From positions 62,001-126,000 of the forward strand of contig BMSM01000005.1 in assembly GCA_014649155.1 (NCBI GenBank): a stretch of 64,000 nucleotides of DNA, given 5' to 3'. The position numbers and the translations under genes are program-made. The notes under the pieces were generated by a model. That model searched no databases, was not told the DNA's origin, and was given only the letters and a program-made list of their open reading frames with translations. This stretch comes from Streptomyces griseoviridis (GTDB lineage: Bacteria; Actinomycetota; Actinomycetes; Streptomycetales; Streptomycetaceae). Positions 26,698-36,524 of this stretch are shown here, in pieces; position 1 is the first letter of the stretch, and every line of letters starts with the position of its first letter.

Positions 26698-28440
26698 GTG
26701 ACGCGTGACCCCGACGACGACGCCCCGGCCCACGGCACGGACCCCCACCCGAAGGGCGCGCTGCCGGGCTCGGAGGCGGGTCTCGCCGGGCCGGACCGGC
26801 CCCGCACCGACCGCGTCGTCTTCGGCGTCACCGCCGTACTCACCCTGGCCTTCGTGGTCTGGGGCGCCGCCGCCACCGACTCCCTGGAGGACGTCTCCAG
26901 CGACCTGCTCGGCGGTCTGATGCACCACGGCGGCTGGGCGTTCGTCCTGGCCGCCTCGGGCTTCGTCGTCTTCGCCCTCTGGCTGGCGATCAGCCGCTAC
27001 GGACGCATCCATCTGGGTGCTGAGGGTGAGAAGCCCGAGTTCCGCACGGTCTCCTGGGTCGCCATGATGTTCAGCGCCGGCATGGGCATCGGCCTGATGT
27101 TCTACGGCGTCGGCGAACCGCTGTCGCACTACACGACGGCCCCGCCGGGCACCGACCCGGCCGACCCCGGCGACCGCAGGGCGACGGCCATGGCCACCAC
27201 CCTCTTCCACTGGACGCTGCACCCGTGGGCGATCTACGCGGTGGTGGGCCTCGGCATCGCCTACAGCACCTTCCGCAGGCGCCGCCGGCAGACCATCAGC
27301 GCCGTGTTCACCCCGCTCATCGGGGAGCGGAACGCGAGCGGCGGCGTCGGCCGGTTCATCGACATCCTCGCGATCGTCGCGACCGTCTTCGGCTCCGCCG
27401 CCTCCCTCGGCCTCGGCGCCCTCCAGATCGGCTCCGGCGTCCAGGAACTGGACTGGCTGGACGAGGTGAGCACCGGGCTGCTGGTCACGGTCATCGCGGT
27501 GCTCACCGTGGCGTTCGTCGCGTCCGCCGTCTCGGGCGTGGAGAAGGGAATCCAGTGGCTGTCCAACATCAACATGGTGCTGGCGCTGCTCCTCGCCCTG
27601 TTCGTCTTCGTCGCCGGCCCCACGGTCATCGTGCTGGACCTGCTGCCGACCTCGGTCTTCTCCTACCTGGGCGACCTCCCCGGTCTCGCCGCCCGCACGG
27701 AGGCCTCCGGCGGTGCGGGCGTCGCCGACTGGCTGGCGAGCTGGACCGTCTTCTACTGGGCCTGGTGGATCTCGTGGACGCCGTTCGTCGGCATGTTCAT
27801 CGCCCGGATCAGCCGGGGCCGGACGATCCGGCAGTTCGTCGGCGGGGTCATCCTCGTGCCCAGCGCGGTCAGCCTGGTCTGGTTCGCGATCTTCGGCGGC
27901 TCCGCGATGAGGCTCCAGGAGCAGGGCCGGCTGGGGGAGGAGACCACCCCCGAGGGGCAGCTCTTCGGCGTGCTCCAGGAGTTTCCCGCCGCCACCGTCA
28001 CCAGCCTCCTGGTGATGATCCTGGTCGGTATCTTCTTCGTGTCCGGTGCCGACGCCGCGTCGATCGTGATGGGCACGCTCTCCCAGCGCGGCGCGCTCGA
28101 ACCGAACCGCCTGGTCGTCATCTTCTGGGGCGTGGTCACCGGCGCCGTCGCCGCCGTCATGCTGCTGGTCGGCAGCGGGCAGGGCGACGCGCTGACCGGT
28201 CTGCAGAACCTCACGATCCTCGCGGCGGCCCCGTTCGTCGTCGTGATGATCCTCATGTGCGTCGCCCTCCTGCGCGACCTGCGCCGGGACCCGCTCATCG
28301 TGCGCGGCGAGATGGGCTCCGAGGCGGTGGAGATGGCCGTGGTCGAGGGCCACCGCCGCTACGACGGCGAGTTCGAGATCCGCGTCGGCCCCGGCCGGGG
28401 CCCGGAGACGGAAGGCGACCCCATCGGCCGACACGACTGA
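26698..28440 (+). CDS. BCCT-family betaine/choline transporter
   Basis: A 580-aa secondary transporter with 12 predicted helices. The BCCT signature is clear: SAGMGIGLMFYGVGEPL, then FHWTLHPWAIYAVVGLG and the Trp-rich WAWWISWTPFVGMFIARISRGRT. It imports glycine betaine, choline or carnitine with Na+ or H+, usually for osmoprotection. GTG 26698 has AAAGGTG upstream. The charged C-terminus (RRDPLIVRGEMG onward) is of the kind that senses osmotic stress in BetP. It stands alone between the VOC and D-amino-acid oxidase genes. Confidence 0.93.
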   Translation: MTRDPDDDAPAHGTDPHPKGALPGSEAGLAGPDRPRTDRVVFGVTAVLTLAFVVWGAAATDSLEDVSSDLLGGLMHHGGWAFVLAASGFVVFALWLAISRYGRIHLGAEGEKPEFRTVSWVAMMFSAGMGIGLMFYGVGEPLSHYTTAPPGTDPADPGDRRATAMATTLFHWTLHPWAIYAVVGLGIAYSTFRRRRRQTISAVFTPLIGERNASGGVGRFIDILAIVATVFGSAASLGLGALQIGSGVQELDWLDEVSTGLLVTVIAVLTVAFVASAVSGVEKGIQWLSNINMVLALLLALFVFVAGPTVIVLDLLPTSVFSYLGDLPGLAARTEASGGAGVADWLASWTVFYWAWWISWTPFVGMFIARISRGRTIRQFVGGVILVPSAVSLVWFAIFGGSAMRLQEQGRLGEETTPEGQLFGVLQEFPAATVTSLLVMILVGIFFVSGADAASIVMGTLSQRGALEPNRLVVIFWGVVTGAVAAVMLLVGSGQGDALTGLQNLTILAAAPFVVVMILMCVALLRDLRRDPLIVRGEMGSEAVEMAVVEGHRRYDGEFEIRVGPGRGPETEGDPIGRHD

Positions 28441-28499
28441 CCCCGGGCCCGTCACCCCTGCCTGAGCCGGCCAGGCCCCCCTTCGCACCCGCCGGCCCC

Positions 28500-29453
28500 T
28501 CACCCGCCAGCCAGCCGCGCGGCGTCCCGCGCGCACCCCCAGGCCACCGTGACGCCCGCGCCGCCGTGGCCGTAGTTGTGCACCAGCAGCCGCCCGTCCG
28601 GCAGGACCTCCCGCTCCAGCCGCACCGTGTCCCGTGCGGGCCGCAGCCCCACCCGGTGCTCCAGGACCCGCGCCCCCGCTATCTCCGGTCGCAGCGCGGC
28701 GCACCGCCGCACGATCGCCGCCGCCACCACCGGGTCCGGCTCCACCGACCAGGCGTCCTCCTCCGCCGTGCCGCCCAGCACCAGCCGTCCCGCGTGCGGG
28801 AAGACGTACGCCAGCTCCCCGGAGTCCGGATCGGTGGACACCGTCCAGGTCCGGACGCCTGGGTTCGCCACGACCACCAGCTGCCCCCGTACCGGCCGCA
28901 CCGACGCGTCCGGCACCAGCGTCCGCGCCCCCAGCCCCGCGCAGTTGACCACCACCGGCGCCCGGACCTCCGCGAGCCGGGTCACCGCCCGCGTCTCGAC
29001 CGTCCCGCCCGCCGCCCGCAACCGCGCGCACAGATACGGCAGATGAACCGACATGTCGATGAGCGGGAGGCGGACCCACAGCCCCGGCCGCGGATGCTCC
29101 CGGGCCGTCGCCGCCCGCAGCCCCGGCAGCCGCTCCGCCGCCCACCCGTCGACCTCGTCCCGCCCCGTCTCGCCGAGCACCCCCTCGGCCATCCGCACAC
29201 CGGCCGGCTCGCCCCGGGCCGCCAGCCCCTCGTACACGTCCAGGGAGCGCAGCGCCCACGCGCGCGCCGCCGCGGCCGGCGCGATCCGGTACGGCCACCA
29301 CAGCGCCCCCGCCACCGCCGAGGTGGTCCGCTCGACCGGCTCCCGTGTCCACACCCGCACCCGGGCACCGCGTTCGGCCAGGACGACAGCGGTCGTCAGC
29401 CCTGTCACCCCGGCGCCGACCACGACGACGTCGCCATCCAGTTCGGAGTCCAT
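28500..29453 (-). CDS. FAD-dependent D-amino-acid oxidase
   Basis: A 317-aa oxidase converting D-amino acids to 2-oxo acids, ammonia and H2O2. The dinucleotide fold is DVVVVGAGVTGLTTAVVLAERGARV (key GAGVTG), with TTSAVAGALWWPYR, VVVNCAGLGAR, GLRPARDTVRLE and the C-terminal HNYGHGGAGVTVAWG typical of DAAO. Length matches the bacterial family. Start ATG 29453 follows a weak purine stretch. It is convergent with the BCCT gene; the 750 bp upstream hold no clear gene. Confidence 0.92.
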   Translation of the reverse strand: MDSELDGDVVVVGAGVTGLTTAVVLAERGARVRVWTREPVERTTSAVAGALWWPYRIAPAAAARAWALRSLDVYEGLAARGEPAGVRMAEGVLGETGRDEVDGWAAERLPGLRAATAREHPRPGLWVRLPLIDMSVHLPYLCARLRAAGGTVETRAVTRLAEVRAPVVVNCAGLGARTLVPDASVRPVRGQLVVVANPGVRTWTVSTDPDSGELAYVFPHAGRLVLGGTAEEDAWSVEPDPVVAAAIVRRCAALRPEIAGARVLEHRVGLRPARDTVRLEREVLPDGRLLVHNYGHGGAGVTVAWGCARDAARLAGG

Positions 29454-30204
29454 CCGCGGACCGTAGCGGAAGCCGGCCCCGCCGCGGGGGCCTCGTGCCC
29501 GCACCGGGAACGCGCACCGCATGTCCGCCGTGTACGCGGCCTTCGGCCGGGCACCGGCCACACCCGCACCGGGGGAGTACCCGCCGGGGCGAATACCGGG
29601 CCCGTCCAGGCTGTCCCGAGCGCGTGGACCTGGCCTGCGGTGCCGTGACGGCAGTGATCCGGCGCGACGGCGACGGTCACGTCCGGCAGGACCTCGCCCG
29701 GCATACCGACGCGCGCGCCGCCCCGCGCCACAACGGCCGTCACGGCACCGGCCCGTTCCGCTGCCCAGCCCCGGTCTACCGCTCTATCGCGCCGCCCCCC
29801 GGACGGCGGCACCGCCACCCCGCGCCGCCGCGTCCCGCTGATCGGCGCCCGGACCACCGTCCTGGCCCGGCTCGCCGCCGCCCCGCGCACCCTCCACACC
29901 GGCGCCGGCACCGCCCCCGACCTCACCGACGCCACCGCCGGCGAACCGCGCCAGTACGGCACCGACACCCGCGGGGACACGGTCCCCGGTGTCGCACGCG
30001 CCGCCGTCCCCGCCGCGCTCACCACCGCCGGCGCCGACGCGACCCGCGCCGGCGTCCCCGCCGCCGTGCGGGGCCGCTCCCCCCTGGTGGCCCCCGCCCC
30101 GGAGAGTGTCCTGGTCACGGCGGTGCCCCGGCGGCCCCGCACGGCGGCGACCGGAAAACCCCGGCGGAGTCCCCCGCCCCCCCGACGCTAAGATCGACGC
30201 CCTG
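29454..30204. other. Gene-poor stretch with a possible decayed coding remnant
   Basis: No convincing complete gene is present. The part 29832-30191 is open on the + strand with streptomycete codon bias (VPLIGARTTVLARLAAAPR at the start, then VARAAVPAALTTAGADATRAG) and ends at TAA 30191. It has no start codon with a ribosome-binding site, and the bias switches frame upstream of 29832, as in a frameshifted pseudogene. I do not recognise a family. The rest must carry the promoters of the oxidase and of the ABC-F gene at 30205. Confidence 0.4.
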
Positions 30205-31845
30205 ATGACTGCCACCCTCGTCGCCAAGAACCTCACCGCCGGCCACGGTGACCGCTCCCTGTTCACCGCGCTCGACCTCGTCGTCGCCCCCGGTGACGTG
30301 ATCGGGCTGGTCGGCCCCAACGGCGCCGGCAAGTCCACCCTGCTGCGGATGCTGGCCGGCCTCACCCCGCCCGAAGAGGGCGAGCTGCGGCTCTCCCCGC
30401 CCACCGCCACCGTCGGCCACCTCCCGCAGGAGCCGGAGCGCAGGCCCGGGGAGTCGGTCCGGGGGTTCCTGTCCCGGCGCACCGGCGTCACCGAGGCGCA
30501 GCGGGCCATGGACGAGGCCACCCAGGCCCTGGTCGACGGCGCGCCCGGCGCCGACGACGCCTACGCGACGAGCCTGGAACGCTGGCTGGCCCTCGGCGGC
30601 GCCGACCTCGACGACCGCGCCGAGGAGGTCGCCGGGACCCTCGGCCTCGCCGTGGACCTGGACCAGCCGATGACGTCCCTCTCCGGCGGCCAGGCCGCCC
30701 GCGCCGGCCTCGCCTCCCTCCTGCTGTCCCGCTACGACCTCTTCCTCCTCGACGAGCCGACCAACGACCTCGACCTGGACGGCCTGGAACGCCTCGAACG
30801 CTTCGTCACCGGCCTGCGCGCCGGCACCGTCGTCGTCAGCCACGACCGCGAGTTCCTCGCCCGCACCGTCACCAAGGTCCTCGAACTCGACCTGGCCCAG
30901 CAGCGGATCAACCTCTACGGCGGCGGCTACGACGCCTACCTGGAAGAACGAGAGGTGGCGCGCCGGCACGCCCGCGACGAGTACGAGGAGTACGCCGACA
31001 AGCGGGCCGCCCTCCAGGACCGGGCGCAGACTCAGCGCTCCTGGATGGACAAGGGCGTCAAGAACGCCCGGCGCAAGGCGGCGAACGACAACGACAAGAT
31101 CGGCCGCAAGTTCCGCAGCGAGGCCAGCGAGAAGCAGGCCGCGAAGGCCCGCCAGACCCAGCGCATGATCGAGCGGCTGGAGGCCGTGGAGGAGCCCCGC
31201 AAGGAGTGGGAGCTGCGGATGGAGATCGCGTCGGCCCCGCGCTCCGGCGCGGTCGTCGCCGCCCTGCGCGACGCCGAGGTCCGGCGCGGCCCCTTCGCGC
31301 TGGGCCCGGTCACCCTCCAGATCGACTGGGCCGACCGGGTCGCGGTGACCGGCGCCAACGGCGCGGGCAAGTCCACCCTGCTCGCCGCCCTGCTGGGCCG
31401 CGTCCCGCTGGACGCCGGGCACGCGAGCCTCGGCTCGGGCGTCCAGCTCGGCGAGGTCGACCAGGCCAGGAAGCTGTTCCACGGCCCCGAGCCGCTGCTC
31501 GACGCCTTCCACGCGGCCGTCCCGGAGACCGAACCGGCCGAGCTGCGCACCCTGCTGGCCAAGTTCGGCCTGAAGGCGGACCACGTGCTGCGCCCGGCGG
31601 CCACCCTCTCCCCGGGCGAGCGCACCCGGGCCGCCCTCGCCCTGCTCCAGGGCAAGGGCGTCAACCTGCTGGTCCTGGACGAGCCCACCAACCACCTCGA
31701 CCTGCCGGCCATCGAGCAACTGGAGTCGGCCCTGGACTCCTACGAGGGCACCCTGCTCCTGGTCACCCACGACCGCCGCATGCTTCACGCGCTGCGGGTC
31801 ACCCGCCGCCTGGAGGTGGCCGACGGCAAGGTGACGGAACGCTAG
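30205..31845 (+). CDS. ABC-F family ATPase (second copy)
   Basis: A 546-aa twin-ATPase protein without membrane helices. Walker A motifs are GPNGAGKST and GANGAGKST; the first signature is SGGQAARAG before LFLLDEPTNDLD and the second is SPGERTRAA before LLVLDEPTNHLD (Pro instead of Gly in SGGE). The basic linker with MDKGVKNARRKAANDNDKIGRKF belongs to the ABC-F ribosomal factors. It is clearly a different subgroup from the protein at 5806, sharing only domain plan. ATG 30205 is the likely start because VAKNLTAGHGDRSLF follows directly. Confidence 0.92.
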   Translation: MTATLVAKNLTAGHGDRSLFTALDLVVAPGDVIGLVGPNGAGKSTLLRMLAGLTPPEEGELRLSPPTATVGHLPQEPERRPGESVRGFLSRRTGVTEAQRAMDEATQALVDGAPGADDAYATSLERWLALGGADLDDRAEEVAGTLGLAVDLDQPMTSLSGGQAARAGLASLLLSRYDLFLLDEPTNDLDLDGLERLERFVTGLRAGTVVVSHDREFLARTVTKVLELDLAQQRINLYGGGYDAYLEEREVARRHARDEYEEYADKRAALQDRAQTQRSWMDKGVKNARRKAANDNDKIGRKFRSEASEKQAAKARQTQRMIERLEAVEEPRKEWELRMEIASAPRSGAVVAALRDAEVRRGPFALGPVTLQIDWADRVAVTGANGAGKSTLLAALLGRVPLDAGHASLGSGVQLGEVDQARKLFHGPEPLLDAFHAAVPETEPAELRTLLAKFGLKADHVLRPAATLSPGERTRAALALLQGKGVNLLVLDEPTNHLDLPAIEQLESALDSYEGTLLLVTHDRRMLHALRVTRRLEVADGKVTER

Positions 31846-31881
31846 CCGCGCCCCGTCACGTCACCGCCGCCGTCCGTCCGC

Positions 31882-34242
31882 CTACGCCAGTCCCGCCCGC
31901 TTCAGCGCGTCGGCCATCGCGCTGTTGGCGGGCGGCGGCGTCGGCCGTCCCTTGCCCTTGCCGCCACCGCCGGACTGCTGCCGGCGCTGCTGCGGAGGCC
32001 GGCCGCCGCCCCGCTGCTGACGCGGCTGCTGCTCACCCGCGGGCTTGGGCGCGGCCTCGTCGTCCAGCCGCAGCGTCAGCGAGATCCGCTTGCGCGGGAT
32101 GTCGACGTCGAGCACCTTCACCTTGACGATGTCCCCGGGCTTGACCACGTCACGGGGGTCCTTGACGAACGTCCTCGACAACGCGGAGACGTGCGCGAGC
32201 CCGTCCTGGTGCACCCCGACGTCGATGAACGCCCCGAAGGCCGCCACGTTCGTCACGACCCCCTCCAGGACCATCCCGGGGGACAGGTCGGAGATCTTCT
32301 CCACGCCCTCCTTGAAGGTGGCCGTCCGGAAGGCCGGACGCGGGTCGCGGCCCGGCTTCTCCAGCTCCTTCAGGATGTCCGACACGGTCGGCAGGCCGAA
32401 GGTCTCGTCCACGAAGTCCGTCGCCCGCAGCGACCGCAGCACCGAGGTGTTGCCGATCAGCGACGCCACCTCCTGCCCGGTGGTCTTCACCATCCGGCGC
32501 ACCACCGGGTACGCCTCCGGGTGCACGCTGGACGCGTCCAGCGGGTCGGTGCCGCCCCGGATGCGCAGGAAGCCCGCGCACTGCTCGTACGCCTTGGGCC
32601 CGAGCCGCGCGACCTTCTTCAGCTCGCCGCGCGCCTTGAACGGGCCGTTGGCGTCGCGGTGCGCGACGATGTTCTCCGCGAGGCCCGAGGTGATGCCGGA
32701 GACCCGGGCCAGCAGCGGCGCGGAGGCGGTGTTGACGTCCACCCCGACGCCGTTCACACAGTCCTCGACCACCGCGTCCAGGGAGCGGGAGAGCTTCACC
32801 TCGGACAGGTCGTGCTGGTACTGGCCGACACCGATCGACTTCGGGTCGATCTTCACCAGCTCGGCCAGCGGGTCCTGGAGCCGGCGGGCGATGGAGACCG
32901 CGCCGCGCAGCGACACATCCATGTCGGGCAGCTCCTGCGAGGCGAAGGCGGAGGCCGAGTAGACCGACGCGCCGGCCTCGGACACCATCACCTTCGTCAG
33001 CTTCAGCTCGGGGTGCTTGGCGATCAGCTCCCCGGCGAGCTTGTCGGTCTCGCGGGACGCCGTGCCGTTGCCGATGGCGATCAGCTCGACCGCGTGCTCC
33101 TTCGCCAGCCGCGCCAGCCTGGCGATCGCCTCGTCCCACTTGTTGGCGGGCACGTGCGGGTGGACGACGTCGGTCGCGACGACCTTTCCCGTCGCGTCGA
33201 CCACGGCGACCTTCACACCGGTGCGGAAGCCGGGGTCGAGGCCGAGCGTCGCGCGGGTGCCCGCCGGGGCGGCGAGCAGCAGGTCGCGCAGGTTCGCCGC
33301 GAACACGTTCACCGCCTCGTCCTCGGCGGCCGTGCGCAGCCGCAGCCGCAGGTCGATGCCGAGGTGGACGAGGATGCGGGTGCGCCAGGCCCAGCGGACC
33401 GTGTCCTTGAGCCACTTGTCACCCGGCCGGCCCCGGTCGGCGATCCCGAACCGGGACGCGACGACGCCCTCGTACGACGACGGCCCGTCCGTCGGCTCCT
33501 CGGGCTCCAGCACCAGGTCGAGGACGCCCTCCTTCTCGCCGCGCAGCATCGCCAGCACGCGGTGCGAGGGCAGTTCGGTGAACGGCTCTGCGAAGTCGAA
33601 GTAGTCGGCGAACTTGGCGCCCGCCTCCTCCTTGCCCTCCTTCACCTTGGCGACCAGCCGCCCGCGCGTCCACATCCGCTCGCGCAGCTCGCCGATGAGG
33701 TCGGCGTCCTCGGAGAACTTCTCGGTGAGGACCGCCCGCGCCCCGTCCAGGGCGGCCTGCGGATCGGCCACCCCCTTCCCGGCGTCCACGAACGCGGCGG
33801 CCGCGGCGAGCGGGTCCACGGAAGGATCGGCGAGCAGCCCCTCGGCCAGCGGCTCCAGGCCGGCCTCACGGGCGATCTGCGCCTTGGTGCGCCGCTTGGG
33901 CTTGTACGGCAGGTAGATGTCCTCCAGGCGCGCCTTGGTCTCGGCGCCCCGGATGCGCGCTTCCAGCTCCTCGGTGAGCTTGCCCTGCTCCCGTACGGAG
34001 TCGAGGATCGCCGCCCGCCGCTCCTCCAGCTCGCGCAGGTACCGCAGCCGCTCCTCGACCGCGCGCAGCTGCGCGTCGTCGAGCATCTCGGTCGCTTCCT
34101 TGCGGTAGCGGGCGATGAAGGGCACGGTCGAACCGCCGTCGAGCAGTTCCACCGCGGCCTTCACCTGCCGCTCCCGCACGCCGAGTTCCTCGGCGATCCT
34201 GCCTTCGATGGACCCAACGTCGATCGACTCGGGTGTCGTCAC
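31882..34242 (-). CDS. tex: Tex: S1 RNA-binding transcription accessory protein
   Basis: A 786-aa Tex protein. Domain order is an N-terminal helical HTH part ([26 protein letters not shown]), a YqgF-like RNase H fold ([18 protein letters not shown]), a helix-hairpin-helix pair ([33 protein letters not shown]) and a C-terminal S1 domain ([26 protein letters not shown]). A Gln/Gly/Arg-rich tail and [19 protein letters not shown] follow. Tex binds nucleic acids and affects transcription. GTG 34242 is preferred because the product then begins [16 protein letters not shown]; an ATG at 34263 is also in frame. Confidence 0.95.
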   Translation of the reverse strand: MTTPESIDVGSIEGRIAEELGVRERQVKAAVELLDGGSTVPFIARYRKEATEMLDDAQLRAVEERLRYLRELEERRAAILDSVREQGKLTEELEARIRGAETKARLEDIYLPYKPKRRTKAQIAREAGLEPLAEGLLADPSVDPLAAAAAFVDAGKGVADPQAALDGARAVLTEKFSEDADLIGELRERMWTRGRLVAKVKEGKEEAGAKFADYFDFAEPFTELPSHRVLAMLRGEKEGVLDLVLEPEEPTDGPSSYEGVVASRFGIADRGRPGDKWLKDTVRWAWRTRILVHLGIDLRLRLRTAAEDEAVNVFAANLRDLLLAAPAGTRATLGLDPGFRTGVKVAVVDATGKVVATDVVHPHVPANKWDEAIARLARLAKEHAVELIAIGNGTASRETDKLAGELIAKHPELKLTKVMVSEAGASVYSASAFASQELPDMDVSLRGAVSIARRLQDPLAELVKIDPKSIGVGQYQHDLSEVKLSRSLDAVVEDCVNGVGVDVNTASAPLLARVSGITSGLAENIVAHRDANGPFKARGELKKVARLGPKAYEQCAGFLRIRGGTDPLDASSVHPEAYPVVRRMVKTTGQEVASLIGNTSVLRSLRATDFVDETFGLPTVSDILKELEKPGRDPRPAFRTATFKEGVEKISDLSPGMVLEGVVTNVAAFGAFIDVGVHQDGLAHVSALSRTFVKDPRDVVKPGDIVKVKVLDVDIPRKRISLTLRLDDEAAPKPAGEQQPRQQRGGGRPPQQRRQQSGGGGKGKGRPTPPPANSAMADALKRAGLA

Positions 34243-34343
34243 GATCCCGTACCGCCTTCTCACTGAGGTTGCGCGGCAATTGTGGCAGGTCGCACCGGCA
34301 CCCGGGGATCAGGGCGGCACCCGGGCAGGTCGGGTGGGGCTCC

Positions 34344-34475
34344 TCAGGCCCGGTGGCCGCGGGCCGAGCCGGACGCTCCGCCGAACAGGCGGGCGACGGC
34401 CCGGAAGGGCAGCGTCACGACGGTGGCGAGGGCGCCGCCGATCTGGCGCAGCACGTCTGCGATGGCACGGAACAC
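34344..34475 (-). CDS. Small LPFRAVARLFGG-type protein
   Basis: A 43-residue frame from GTG 34475 with a good GGGAGG ribosome-binding site: VFRAIADVLRQIGGALATVV, then LPFRAVARLFGGASGSARGHRA. The centre is an amphipathic or weakly hydrophobic helix with basic flanks, suggesting peripheral membrane binding. It lies in the 318-bp gap upstream of tex, same strand. I remember similar short proteins near tex in other streptomycetes but cannot name a family. Confidence 0.6.
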   Translation of the reverse strand: MFRAIADVLRQIGGALATVVTLPFRAVARLFGGASGSARGHRA

Positions 34476-34560
34476 AAGAGCCTCCCTCTGTCCACCCGGC
34501 CGGTCCGGCCGGGTGATGTACGGGTACCTCGCCGACGGCCCGGTATGCCCGCGGCGTCGC

Positions 34561-35430
34561 TCAGCGCTTGCCGAGGAGGTCCGCCGGGAAGGCGCCGGCG
34601 CCCAGCGCGGCCCGCGCGAACGCCGTTCCCAGCTCGGTGAGGCGCGCGACGCCCGCCGCGCCGAGGTGCTCGTACGGCCCGGCGTCCAGCCGGTCGGTCT
34701 CCCGCTCGATCTCCTCGCGCAGCGCCACGCCCTCCCCGGTCAGCTCACCGGCGCCGTCGAGCAGACCGCGCTCGCGCAGCCGCGCCGCCGCCGCGTCCCA
34801 CTCCTCCTGCGACCAGCCGCGCGTGCCGAACACCCACTTCGGCGCGAGCCCCTTGCCGGTCGCCGTGTGCGTCACCAGCGCCTCCAGGCCGTCGAGACCG
34901 GCCGCCGCGAGCACCGCCAGATGCCCGTCGCCGCGGTGCTCGCGCAGCAGCGTCGCGGCGTGCCAGTACGCCAGGTGCGGCTCCTCCGGCACGGGCAGGT
35001 CGGCGTGGGCGGAGTACAGCGGCCGGGCCCCGCGCGTACAGCCCTCGGCGGCGCGCAGCGCCAGCCCGGCCGCCTCCGTCATCTCCGCCGACGCCACGGC
35101 CGCCTCGCCCAGCAGCCGGCGCAGAGTGGCGTCCACGGCACGCGCGCGTGCCGCGAGGGCCTGCTCCGGAGTGACCGTCGCCCAGACCTCGGGGACGTAC
35201 CGGGCGACGAGTTCGTGCTTGTAGTTGTAGAACGCGGCGGTGACCGCGCCGGCCCCGACCGGCCCCAGCGCGGCGGCCCGGACCGCGAAGTTGACGGCCC
35301 GGGGGTCGGTCACCCCGAGAGCGCCCAGCTCGCGGCCGAGGTCGGGCGAGAAGTAGTGCGTCGAATGCAGGGAGTTGAGCACGTTGTGACAGCGGCGGCC
35401 CGGACGGCGGTCGATGGCTGGAGTCGTCAT
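34561..35430 (-). CDS. SCO6745-type conserved actinobacterial protein
   Basis: A 289-aa helical protein. The opening RRCHNVLNSLHSTHYFSPD and later GRGARPLYSAH-like region (TRGARPLYSAHADLPVP), EPHLAYWHAATLLREHRGDGHL and WSQEEWDAAAARLRERGLLD are features of the family known as SCO6745, possibly with a winged-helix-like C-terminal half. The conserved His and Cys residues at the N-terminus (C-H-N, H-S-T-H) could bind metal. No activity is established. ATG 35430. A TACC-type palindrome (35442-35457) immediately upstream implies TetR-like control. Confidence 0.85.
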   Translation of the reverse strand: MTTPAIDRRPGRRCHNVLNSLHSTHYFSPDLGRELGALGVTDPRAVNFAVRAAALGPVGAGAVTAAFYNYKHELVARYVPEVWATVTPEQALAARARAVDATLRRLLGEAAVASAEMTEAAGLALRAAEGCTRGARPLYSAHADLPVPEEPHLAYWHAATLLREHRGDGHLAVLAAAGLDGLEALVTHTATGKGLAPKWVFGTRGWSQEEWDAAAARLRERGLLDGAGELTGEGVALREEIERETDRLDAGPYEHLGAAGVARLTELGTAFARAALGAGAFPADLLGKR

Positions 35431-35441
35431 GCGAGGCACGT

Positions 35442-35457
35442 TACCAACCGGTAGGTA
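35442..35457. promoter_or_regulatory. TACCAACC/GGTAGGTA operator
   Basis: A 16-bp inverted repeat with one mismatch (TACCAACC, GGTAGGTA), 11 bp upstream of the SCO6745-type start and 87 bp from the divergent GlxA-like start. The form TACCnACCGGTnGGTA is common for TetR repressors. Confidence 0.6.
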
Positions 35458-35544
35458 TGTGCGGAACGCCTGTGCGCCCGATGGCCGGAAAGGTGGGAAG
35501 CACGTCATTGCGGACGTCCGCCGGGCGCCCGGAGAATCGGCGCC

Positions 35545-36504
35545 ATGACGCAGCGAACCGTCCTCGTCGTCCTCTTCGACGGCGTGCAGAGTCTCGACGT
35601 CACCGGCCCCCTGGAGGTGTTCGCCGGTGCGGAGAAGACCGTCCCGGGCTCGTACCGCGTCCTGACGGCGGCCCTCGGCGGCGGTCCCGTGCGCAGCTCC
35701 AGCGGACTGACCCTCGTCCCCGACCTGCCCCTCGCAGAGGCGCCCGCCCCGGACGTCCTCCTGGTGCCCGGCGGAGCCGGCACCCGCCGCCCCGACCCGC
35801 CGCTGACCGACTGGCTGCGGGTCCACGGCCCGCGCGCCGGGCGGCTGGTCTCCGTCTGCACCGGGGCCGTCCGGCTCGCCGAGGCCGGCCTCCTGGACGG
35901 CCGCCGCGCCACCACCCACTGGGCGTTCTGCGACCGCCTCGCCCGCGACCACCCGGCCGTCCGGGTCGACCCCGACCCGATCTACGTCCGCGACGGCCAC
36001 GTCGCCACCTCCGCCGGCGTCACCGCCGGCATCGACCTGGCCCTCGCCCTGGTCGAGGAGGACCTCGGCCGGGACACCGCCCTCACCGTCGCCCGGCACC
36101 TGGTGGTGTTCCTGCGCCGCCCCGGCAACCAGGCCCAGTTCAGCGCCCAGCTCGCCGCCCAGACCGCGCGCCGCGAACCCCTGCGGGACGTCCAGCAGTG
36201 GATCACCGAGCATCCCGACGCCGACCTCGGCGTGGAGTCCCTCGCCGCCCGCGTCAGCCTCTCGCCCCGCCACTTCGCCCGCGCCTTCCGCGCCGAGACC
36301 GGCACGACCCCCGGCCGCTACGTCGACCGGGTCCGCCTCGAACACGCCCGCCGCCTGCTGGAGGACACCGGCGACGGCGTCGAGCAGGTCTCCCGCGCCA
36401 GCGGCTACGGCACCCCCGAGGCGATGCGCCGCGCCTTCGTCAAGGCGCTGGGCACCTCCCCGGCCGAGTACCGCCGCCGATTCCGCCCCACCACCGCCCG
36501 CTGA
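35545..36504 (+). CDS. GlxA-family regulator (DJ-1/PfpI domain plus AraC HTH)
   Basis: A 319-aa protein. Residues 1-165 are a DJ-1/PfpI amidotransferase-like domain (VVLFDGVQSLDVTGPLEVFAG; nucleophile-elbow Cys in VSVCTGAVRLAEAG; GRRATTHW). Residues 215-315 are an AraC DNA-binding domain with two helix-turn-helices (LAARVSLSPRHFARAF, QVSRASGYGTPEAMRRAFV). Such proteins sense a small ligand and activate nearby genes. The next gene, a stand-alone DJ-1 protein 20 bp downstream, is the likely co-transcribed partner and a paralogue of the N-terminal domain. Confidence 0.93.
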   Translation: MTQRTVLVVLFDGVQSLDVTGPLEVFAGAEKTVPGSYRVLTAALGGGPVRSSSGLTLVPDLPLAEAPAPDVLLVPGGAGTRRPDPPLTDWLRVHGPRAGRLVSVCTGAVRLAEAGLLDGRRATTHWAFCDRLARDHPAVRVDPDPIYVRDGHVATSAGVTAGIDLALALVEEDLGRDTALTVARHLVVFLRRPGNQAQFSAQLAAQTARREPLRDVQQWITEHPDADLGVESLAARVSLSPRHFARAFRAETGTTPGRYVDRVRLEHARRLLEDTGDGVEQVSRASGYGTPEAMRRAFVKALGTSPAEYRRRFRPTTAR

Positions 36505-36524
36505 TCCCCACCGGAAGGAACCCC

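Noticed and set aside
29521..29841. 106-codon + strand gene in the gap after the D-amino-acid oxidase
   Set aside because: Arg/Pro-rich product without domain or conserved pattern; the frame with good bias lies elsewhere (29832-30191).
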